DNA of 7,626 nucleotides, taken from NCBI GenBank assembly GCA_947176785.1, contig CAMWSA010000182.1, positions 1-7,626 on the forward strand, read 5' to 3'. A program made the position numbers and the translations under genes. This document shows positions 1-5,076 of this stretch, piece after piece (within the stretch, counting starts at the first letter, position 1; every line of letters begins with the position of its first letter). Origin of the DNA: an uncultured Lachnospiraceae bacterium (lineage in GTDB: Bacteria; Bacillota; Clostridia; Lachnospirales; Lachnospiraceae). The notes beneath the pieces are model-generated. The model ran no database searches. It was not told the DNA's origin and saw only the letters and a list, made by a program, of their open reading frames with translations.

Positions 1-25
1 GGAAATCTAACCGTTCGTGAGTATA
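1..25 (+). repeat. Right end of a further intergenic repeat copy, cut by the window edge
   Basis: These bases (GGAAATCTAACCGTTCGTGA then GTATA) match the right end of the palindromic element at 4956-4981, which reads GGAAAATCTAATCGTTAGTG and on to AGTATA. The piece abuts the next copy, with the TATA at 22-25 shared between the two ends, so positions 1-47 form a near-palindrome centred on GTATAC (21-26). This suggests two elements in tandem, with the first mostly outside the window. The match is read directly; the family assignment is inferred from comparison inside this window only. Confidence 0.6.
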
Positions 26-127
26 CTAACGAGCGCTAAGATTTTCCAATTCCTGCACGCCCCACACTGCATAATCGGGCAGCGTGTGCCGTGCAGGAAG
101 GGAAATCTAATCAGTCGTGCGTATATA
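22..127 (+). repeat. Palindromic intergenic repeat, copy A (upstream of argH)
   Basis: An imperfect inverted repeat of about 105 bp. The arms 40-70 and 79-108 pair around the 8-nt loop ATAATCGG (71-78), with an AA bulge at 48-49 and three mismatches near the top. The outer ends TATACTAACGAGCGCTAAG (22-40) and the region ending CGTGCGTATATA (127) are partly complementary. It shares CGCTAAGATTTTCCAAT (34-50) and GCATAATCGGGCAGC (69-83) with the copy at 4876, and TGTGCCGTGCAGGAAGG (85-101) with the copy at 2816. No T-tract follows, so it is not a standard intrinsic terminator. It could be a REP/BIME-like or MITE-like element; no transposase is present here. Confidence 0.8.
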
Positions 128-243
128 CACAGCAGCTGCCTTCCCGGTGCCCGGAAAAAAGCCCGGTCGCATCAGAAACTGATTTTCCTATCGGATATGG
201 TATTGGGAAGGGGTATGCGGAACAATAAAGTAAGGAGAGATAT

Positions 244-1659
244 ATGGCTACATTATGGGGAGGGCGCTTTACCAAGGACACGGACAGCCAGGTCTATGCC
301 TTCAATGCGTCCATAGGCTTTGACAAAAGGCTTTACAGGCAGGATATCGAGGGCAGCATCGCCCATGTGGTGATGCTGGCCAAGCAGGGGATATTGACCT
401 CCCGGGAGCGGGATGTGCTGATCAAGGGACTCACCGGCATCCGGGAGGATGTGGAGGCCGGCCGGCTGGTGATTGATGAATCCTATGAGGATATTCACAG
501 CTTTGTGGAGGCCAACCTGATCGAGAGAGTGGGGGAGCCGGGCAAGAAGCTGCACACCGGCCGCAGCCGTAATGACCAGGTGGCGCTGGACATGCGTCTG
601 TACACCAGGGTTCAGGTGCTGGCCACGGACGGGCTGTTAAAGGAATTGATGACGGTGGTCCTGGATACCATGGAGGCCAATCTGGAGACCTATATGCCGG
701 GCTTTACCCATTTGCAGAAGGCACAGCCCACCACCCTGGCCCACCACTATGGGGCATATTTTGAGATGTTCAAGAGGGACCGCCAGCGGCTGAAGGATAT
801 CCACGACAGGATGAATTACTGCCCGCTGGGAGCGGGCGCGCTGGCGGGTACCACTTATCCTCTGGACCGGGGGTATACGGCGGCGCTGCTGGGCTTTGAG
901 GGCCCTACCCTGAACAGTATGGACTCGGTATCCGACAGGGACTATCTGATTGAATTCCTGTCGGCGCTGTCATTGATTATGATGCATCTGAGCCGTTTCT
1001 GCGAGGAGATCATTCTTTGGAATTCCAATGAGTATCAGTTCGTGGAGATTGACGATGCCTATTCCACCGGCAGCAGCATCATGCCTCAGAAGAAGAATCC
1101 GGACATTGCGGAACTGGTGCGGGGTAAGACCGGGCGGGTATACGGGGCGCTGATGTCCCTGCTGACTACCATGAAGGGGCTTCCCCTGGCATATAATAAG
1201 GATATGCAGGAAGATAAGGAGATGGCTTTTGACGCCATGGAGACAGTGCAGAACTGTCTGGTGCTGTTTACCGGCATGCTTCGGACCATGGGCTTTAAGC
1301 GGGAGCGGATGGCGGACAGCGCTACAAGCGGCTTTGCCAACGCCACGGATGCGGCGGACTATCTGGTGGGCAAGGGCGTTCCCTTCAGGGATGCCCATGG
1401 CATCATCGGCAGGCTGGTGCTGTACTGTATCGGCAAAGGCTGCTCCATTGAGGATCTGAGCCTGGAGGAGTTACAGGAGATCAGCGACAAATTCGGGCCG
1501 GATCTCTATGATGCCATATCCCTGAAGAGTTGTGTGGAGAAGCGTCTGACCGTAGGCGCTCCCGGTGTGGAGGCCATGCGGGAGGTGATCCGCATCAGCA
1601 GGGAGTATCTGGAGGAGGAATGGCAGCCCAGGGACTGGCAGCTGCCCAATGAAAAATAG
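244..1659 (+). CDS. argH: Argininosuccinate lyase
   Basis: This 471-residue cytoplasmic enzyme should split argininosuccinate into arginine and fumarate, the last step of arginine synthesis. It belongs to the fumarase/aspartase superfamily. Visible family motifs are the N-terminal LWGGRF, HTGRSRNDQV at residues 104-113, FTHLQKAQP with Thr155-His156 (the conserved catalytic His region), and the superfamily signature GSSIMPQKKNP at 276-286, whose mobile-loop Ser is the catalytic base in the family. The length is normal for ArgH, and all the motifs checked are intact. The ATG at 244 is supported by AAGGAG (232-237) six bases upstream. The usual partner argG is not directly upstream; instead a palindromic repeat lies there. 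asd follows after 67 bp in the same direction, so the two may share a transcript. No ArgR box was recognised upstream. Confidence 0.97.
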   Translation: MATLWGGRFTKDTDSQVYAFNASIGFDKRLYRQDIEGSIAHVVMLAKQGILTSRERDVLIKGLTGIREDVEAGRLVIDESYEDIHSFVEANLIERVGEPGKKLHTGRSRNDQVALDMRLYTRVQVLATDGLLKELMTVVLDTMEANLETYMPGFTHLQKAQPTTLAHHYGAYFEMFKRDRQRLKDIHDRMNYCPLGAGALAGTTYPLDRGYTAALLGFEGPTLNSMDSVSDRDYLIEFLSALSLIMMHLSRFCEEIILWNSNEYQFVEIDDAYSTGSSIMPQKKNPDIAELVRGKTGRVYGALMSLLTTMKGLPLAYNKDMQEDKEMAFDAMETVQNCLVLFTGMLRTMGFKRERMADSATSGFANATDAADYLVGKGVPFRDAHGIIGRLVLYCIGKGCSIEDLSLEELQEISDKFGPDLYDAISLKSCVEKRLTVGAPGVEAMREVIRISREYLEEEWQPRDWQLPNEK

Positions 1660-1712
1660 ACAGGACCTGTGCCGCCAGTCGGTATTGTCGGAACAATTAC
1701 GGGACTTTAAAC

Positions 1713-1718
1713 AGGAGG
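1713..1718 (+). promoter_or_regulatory. Ribosome binding site that sets the asd start
   Basis: A perfect AGGAGG lies eight bases before the ATG at 1727. It decides against the in-frame ATG at 1649, which overlaps the end of argH and would add 26 residues with no resemblance to the start of a dehydrogenase. Confidence 0.85.
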
Positions 1719-1726
1719 AAAATATA

Positions 1727-2812
1727 ATGAGTGATAAGCTGAAGGTGGGTATTTTGGGAGGTACGGGTATGGTAGGCCAGCGCTTTATAGCGCTGCTTGA
1801 AAATCATCCCTGGTTTGAGGTGACGGCTATTGCCGCCAGCCCCCGCTCTGCGGGCAAGACCTATGAGGAGGCCGTGGGAGACCGGTGGAAGATGGACACT
1901 CCCATGCCGGAGGCCGTGAAAAAGCTGGTGGTGATGAATGTCAACGAGGTGGAGAAGGTGGCGGCCGGCGTGGACTTCGTGTTCAGTGCCGTGGATATGA
2001 CCAAGGAGGAGATCAAAAAGATCGAGGAGGATTATGCCAGAACCGAGACCCCGGTGGTATCCAACAACAGCGCCCATCGCTGGACCCCCGACGTGCCCAT
2101 GATGGTGCCGGAGATCAACCCCCAGCACGCCCAGGTCATCGAGGCCCAGAGAAAGCGCCTGGGCACCGCCAGGGGCTTCGTGGCGGTAAAGCCCAACTGT
2201 TCCATCCAGAGTTATGCCCCCGTGCTGACGGCATGGAAGGAGTTTGAGCCTTATGAGGTGGTGGCTACCACCTATCAGGCCATTTCCGGGGCAGGCAAGA
2301 CCTTTAAGGACTGGCCCGAGATGGAGGGCAATATCATCCCCTATATCGGCGGGGAGGAGGAGAAGAGCGAGAAGGAGCCCCTGCGTCTGTGGGGCGAGAT
2401 CGTGGACGGCGAGATCGTGCCCGCCACCGGTCCGGTGATCACCTGTCAATGCATCAGGGTACCGGTGCTGAACGGCCACACGGCGGCGGTGTTTGTAAAA
2501 TTCCGCAAAAAACCCACCAGGGAGCAGCTGATTGAGAAGCTGGCGGCTTTCAGCGGAGAACCCCAGCGGCTGGGGCTGCCCAGCGCGCCGAAGCAGTTCA
2601 TCCGCTATATGGAGGAGGAGGGCAGGCCCCAGGTATCCCTGGATGTGGACTATGAGAACGGCATGGGCATCAGCATCGGCCGCCTGCGGGAGGACACGGT
2701 ATACGATTACAAATTTGTGGGCCTGTCCCACAACACTGTGAGAGGTGCGGCGGGCGGAGCGGTACTCTGTGCGGAGCTGCTGAAGGCCCAGGGGTATATC
2801 ACGAAGAAGTAA
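1727..2812 (+). CDS. asd: Aspartate-semialdehyde dehydrogenase (fungal/archaeal-type)
   Basis: This 361-residue cytoplasmic enzyme should reduce aspartyl-4-phosphate to aspartate-4-semialdehyde with NADPH. That is the branch point to lysine and diaminopimelate, threonine and methionine. The protein begins with a Rossmann dinucleotide loop (VGILGGTGMVGQRF, residues 7-20). The nucleophile is Cys158 in KPNCSIQSY, and the catalytic His is probably His251 in VPVLNGHTAAV. Near the C-terminus NTVRGAAGG is the family signature. The CSIQ context and length place it with the archaeal/fungal branch of the family rather than the classic E. coli Asd; this is family knowledge applied by eye. The start at 1727 puts the Rossmann loop at the expected distance. 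A repeat element begins immediately after the stop. A long open frame on the opposite strand is a composition artefact. Confidence 0.95.
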   Translation: MSDKLKVGILGGTGMVGQRFIALLENHPWFEVTAIAASPRSAGKTYEEAVGDRWKMDTPMPEAVKKLVVMNVNEVEKVAAGVDFVFSAVDMTKEEIKKIEEDYARTETPVVSNNSAHRWTPDVPMMVPEINPQHAQVIEAQRKRLGTARGFVAVKPNCSIQSYAPVLTAWKEFEPYEVVATTYQAISGAGKTFKDWPEMEGNIIPYIGGEEEKSEKEPLRLWGEIVDGEIVPATGPVITCQCIRVPVLNGHTAAVFVKFRKKPTREQLIEKLAAFSGEPQRLGLPSAPKQFIRYMEEEGRPQVSLDVDYENGMGISIGRLREDTVYDYKFVGLSHNTVRGAAGGAVLCAELLKAQGYITKK

Positions 2813-2815
2813 TCT

Positions 2816-2917
2816 TATCTGCGGACGTTGGAGGGTTCCGATTCCCGCACGGCACATGCTTCGGATCGGGTAGTATGTGCCGTGCAGGAAGGCAAATCCG
2901 ATCGTTCGTGCGTATAT
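2816..2917 (+). repeat. Palindromic intergenic repeat, copy B (after asd)
   Basis: The core hairpin pairs 2842-2860 with 2872-2890: 19 positions with one mismatch and one G-T wobble, around an 11-nt loop. The loop region keeps ATCGGG (2865-2870) followed by TAG, as in the other copies (ATCGGGCAG). The right end at 2882-2917 matches copy A (91-126) at 31 of 36 positions, including CGTTCGTGCGTATAT or a close relative. The left outer arm (2816-2841) is more diverged. The element starts four bases after the asd stop, so the hairpin would sit in the asd 3' untranslated region. It might stabilise or end that transcript, but there is no T-tract. Confidence 0.75.
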
Positions 2918-2981
2918 TTCATGAAAGAGGAAGCTTGTAAAATTGTCTGATCGTTACACTTTAAATACTGATTAACGCAGT

Positions 2982-3002
2982 AACACGGGCCTGGCCTGTG
3001 TT
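2982..3002 (+). promoter_or_regulatory. Small hairpin ahead of the GGDEF-EAL gene
   Basis: AACACGGGC pairs with GCCTGTGTT around a 3-nt CTG loop: nine pairs, one of them G-U. It ends nine bases before the ribosome binding site (3012-3016, AGAGG) of the next gene, so it could influence translation start or message stability. No T-run follows, so a terminator role is unlikely. The stem is read directly; the role is a guess. The surrounding 2918-3021 stretch is AT-richer than the genes, as expected for a promoter region, but no convincing -35/-10 pair with normal spacing was found. Confidence 0.35.
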
Positions 3003-3021
3003 ATGCAGGGAAGAGGCAAGT

Positions 3022-4743
3022 ATGAATGAACTGCGATACCAAGTGGATTTACTGACGGCAAAGAACCGGAAGCTGAGCGTGCAGGAGAAAATGTACCGCT
3101 TGGTTTGTGAGACCTCTTACAATGCCTTTCTGTATTATTCTTTTGAAAAAAGCGAGATCATTCTGCTGGGGAAGTGGGATAGTTTTTTTGATTTCCGTAT
3201 CAGGGATTGGAAGGACTTGGGCCGCCTGTATGAGATGGTGGACGAACCCTATGTAGAGCCCTTGAGAGAGGTCATTTTTCTGGAAAAAAAGCAGAAGCAG
3301 GACGCCGTAACGGAGTGTATGCTGCGGGAGCGGAGAGCCTGGCTGGAATTCCGGGCCAGGGTTTTCTATGACGAGGAGGGCATCCCCCAGGATAAGATCA
3401 TCTGCATCAGTGATATCACCAAGTTCAAACTACAGAATGAAGAACTGACTTACATGGCCTATTACGATTCTCTGACGGGGCTGTACAACAGGAATTATTT
3501 TGTGCGGCTGCTGTCGGAATTCGTGCGCAGGGCCCGGGAGGAGCGGGAGATTGTCAGCGTGCTGCTGATTGACATTGACGATTTCCGCAAAGTCAATGAC
3601 GGGCTGGGGATCATCGTGGGAGACGAACTGGTGCAGCAGGTGGGAAGCTTTCTGAAGGAGATGTCCAGCGAGGATATTATCGTCTGTCACCTGAACAGTG
3701 ATATTTACTGTATGGCTGTCTATGACCCCACGGGACAGAAGGCCGTGGGTAAGATTCATGAGCGGATTCAGGAGCGTATGAGCAAGCCTTTCCGTCTCAG
3801 CGGCGGTCAGGAGATCAATACGACGGTCAGTATCGGCGTGGCGGAATATCCGGAGTCTGCGGCCACGGCGCTGGAACTGATCGGCTGTGCCGAGATTGTC
3901 ATGTACAAGAGCAAGGATATGGGAAAGAATACCATACAGTATTTTGATACCCCTATTTTGAAGGCGTTCCTGCAGAATGTGCAGATTGAGAACCAGCTAA
4001 AAGATGCCATCTACAGCCACAGCTTTGAACTGTATTATCAGCCGCAGTACTATGCCGGCAATAAGCAGCTGCGGGGGATGGAGGCATTGATCCGCTGGCG
4101 GGACGGTTCAGGGCGCATGGTCAGTCCTGCCGTGTTTATTCCCATCGCCGAGCAGAACGGGGCCATTGTGCCCATCGGGCGCTGGGTTATGGAAGAGGGG
4201 GTCCGGCAGTTTGCCAAATGGCGGCAAAATCAAGACAATTCCATGGTGTTGTCCATCAATGTCTCGGCCATACAATATATGAGAGACGGATTTGTGGACG
4301 AATTGCTGCAGGTACTCAGCGCATACCAGGTACACCCCCGGGAGGTGGAACTGGAGATCACAGAGAGCGTGCTGATTGAGGATTTTGACAAGGTGACGGA
4401 CAAACTGAGGTCATTGCGCGGCTATGGGATACGGGTGTCGCTGGACGATTTCGGCACGGGCTTTTCCTCCCTCTCCTATCTGAAAAAGCTGCCCATAGAC
4501 ACCCTGAAAATTGACAAGTCCTTCATTGACACCGTACTGTCCGACGGAGCCACCAGGGTCATCACCGAGAGCATTATCTCCATGGTGCGCACGCTGGGGC
4601 TGGAAACCATTGCGGAGGGCGTGGAACAGGAACAGCAGTACAAGTATCTCCATGCCATCGGCTGTGATATCATACAGGGCTATTATTTCGGCAGGCCGCT
4701 TCCCGTCCAGGAGATGGAAGCGCTGCTGGAAAAGCTGGCATGA
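3022..4743 (+). CDS. PAS-GGDEF-EAL protein, likely cyclic-di-GMP phosphodiesterase with a degenerate GGDEF
   Basis: A 573-residue soluble protein with no membrane segment or signal peptide. Residues ~1-25 look helical and ~25-130 form a divergent PAS-like sensor region. A linker leads to DSLTGLYNR (149-157), which opens the GGDEF domain. The metal-binding DIDDF (184-188) and VND are kept, but the GGDEF signature is replaced by NSDIY (225-229) and the RxxD inhibitory site is absent (SSED), so cyclase activity is unlikely. The EAL domain looks complete: E354 in EAL, N413, E445 in LEITES, D475-D476 in DDFGTGFSSL, K496, E532 in AEGVE and Q552 are all present. The expected reaction is c-di-GMP to pGpG. 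By analogy with similar tandem proteins, the degenerate GGDEF may sense GTP. The ATG at 3022 has AGAGG five bases upstream. An in-frame GTG at 2998 lies inside a hairpin and adds only eight residues, so it was not chosen. Confidence 0.93.
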   Translation: MNELRYQVDLLTAKNRKLSVQEKMYRLVCETSYNAFLYYSFEKSEIILLGKWDSFFDFRIRDWKDLGRLYEMVDEPYVEPLREVIFLEKKQKQDAVTECMLRERRAWLEFRARVFYDEEGIPQDKIICISDITKFKLQNEELTYMAYYDSLTGLYNRNYFVRLLSEFVRRAREEREIVSVLLIDIDDFRKVNDGLGIIVGDELVQQVGSFLKEMSSEDIIVCHLNSDIYCMAVYDPTGQKAVGKIHERIQERMSKPFRLSGGQEINTTVSIGVAEYPESAATALELIGCAEIVMYKSKDMGKNTIQYFDTPILKAFLQNVQIENQLKDAIYSHSFELYYQPQYYAGNKQLRGMEALIRWRDGSGRMVSPAVFIPIAEQNGAIVPIGRWVMEEGVRQFAKWRQNQDNSMVLSINVSAIQYMRDGFVDELLQVLSAYQVHPREVELEITESVLIEDFDKVTDKLRSLRGYGIRVSLDDFGTGFSSLSYLKKLPIDTLKIDKSFIDTVLSDGATRVITESIISMVRTLGLETIAEGVEQEQQYKYLHAIGCDIIQGYYFGRPLPVQEMEALLEKLA

Positions 4744-4875
4744 GAGTGTCCGGGAAGGCAGGGCCGGACGAAGAAGGTCCGGAGGATAAGCTTTCAATTA
4801 CATATATGCACGGGCGGTTAGAGCTTCCGTTCTGCATGTCCATGCTGTCCGACTATACAGCGGGGGCGTGCGGGA
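4744..4875. other. Intergenic stretch with one short hairpin, no gene seen
   Basis: This is the first part of a 333-bp gap. CCGGAC (4764-4769) pairs with GTCCGG (4777-4782) around a 7-nt purine loop, 20 bases past the stop of the GGDEF-EAL gene. A T-tract is missing, so it is at best a weak terminator. A 27-codon open frame (4806-4889) has no ribosome binding site and was rejected. The rest, 4790-4875, shows no recognised feature. Confidence 0.4.
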
Positions 4876-4983
4876 TTTATACTGACTAACGCTAAGATTT
4901 TCCAATATCCGCACAGCGTATGCCGCATAATCGGGCAGCATGCGCTGTGCGGAAAGGAAAATCTAATCGTTAGTGAGTATAAA
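4876..4983 (+). repeat. Long palindromic intergenic repeat, copy D (between the GGDEF-EAL gene and topoisomerase)
   Basis: This is the best preserved copy. About 50 bases on each side pair around the loop ATAATCGG (4927-4934), including the outer ends ATACTGACTAACG and CGTTAGTGAGTAT. There is an AA bulge at 4904-4905 and only a handful of mismatches. The upper stem (GCACAGCGTATGCCGC against GCAGCATGCGCTGTGC) differs from copy A (GCACGCCCCACACTGC against GCAGCGTGTGCCGTGC), yet pairing is kept, which looks like compensatory change. The loop and the flanking CGCTAAGATTTTCCAAT (4890-4906) are identical to copy A. It lies in the same orientation as copies A and B and the genes. Confidence 0.85.
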
Positions 4984-4985
4984 AA

Positions 4986-5004
4986 GCTTAGCGCTCGTTA
5001 GTAT
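4986..5004 (-). repeat. Extra inverted repeat end next to copy D
   Basis: CTTAGCGCTCGTTAGTAT (4987-5004) is the exact reverse complement of 23-40, the left end of copy A: 18 bases. It follows copy D after a run of A residues, so a lone element end sits in reverse orientation beside a complete copy. It may be the scar of a nested or partly deleted element. It contains TATGAT (5002-5007), which resembles a -10 box, but there is no good -35 at the right distance. Confidence 0.65.
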
Positions 5005-5066
5005 GATTGCGCAACAACACAGGCGCGGCCGGAGCTTGGCCAGAGCCAAACACCGGTTATATGGAT

Positions 5067-5071
5067 AGAGG
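5067..5071 (+). promoter_or_regulatory. Ribosome binding site supporting a TTG start
   Basis: AGAGG lies five bases before the TTG at 5077. An ATG at 5061 is in a different frame and cannot start the topoisomerase. The TTG places the family opening LFIAEKPS at residues 5-12, as expected, so a non-ATG start is the best reading. Confidence 0.75.
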
Positions 5072-5076
5072 TAAAT

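Noticed and set aside
171..183. Small palindrome ATCAG-AAA-CTGAT upstream of argH
   Set aside because: Only five pairs and no match to an ArgR box. It could be chance.
203..231. Promoter-like TTGGGA...TAAAGT upstream of argH
   Set aside because: The implied transcript start would fall at about the ribosome binding site, which makes it implausible.
17..316. 99-codon open frame over the repeat and argH start
   Set aside because: It runs through the palindromic repeat and into argH in another frame, and has no ribosome binding site.
1649..1726. Longer asd start overlapping argH
   Set aside because: It lacks a good ribosome binding site, while AGGAGG precedes the ATG at 1727 and the Rossmann loop fits that start.
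1697..2857. 386-codon open frame antisense to asd
   Set aside because: asd is clearly coding on the + strand. The antisense frame is His/Leu/Gly-rich, a typical shadow of GC-biased third positions.
2935..2971. Promoter-like TTGTAA or TTGTCT with TTAAAT upstream of the GGDEF-EAL gene
   Set aside because: Spacings are 20 or 12 bases, and the normally spaced option has a poor -10. Not strong enough to call.
4806..4889. 27-codon open frame in the 333-bp gap
   Set aside because: No ribosome binding site, and it ends inside the repeat.
22..5004. CRISPR array
   Set aside because: Copies are kilobases apart, long and palindromic, with genes between them rather than short uniform spacers.
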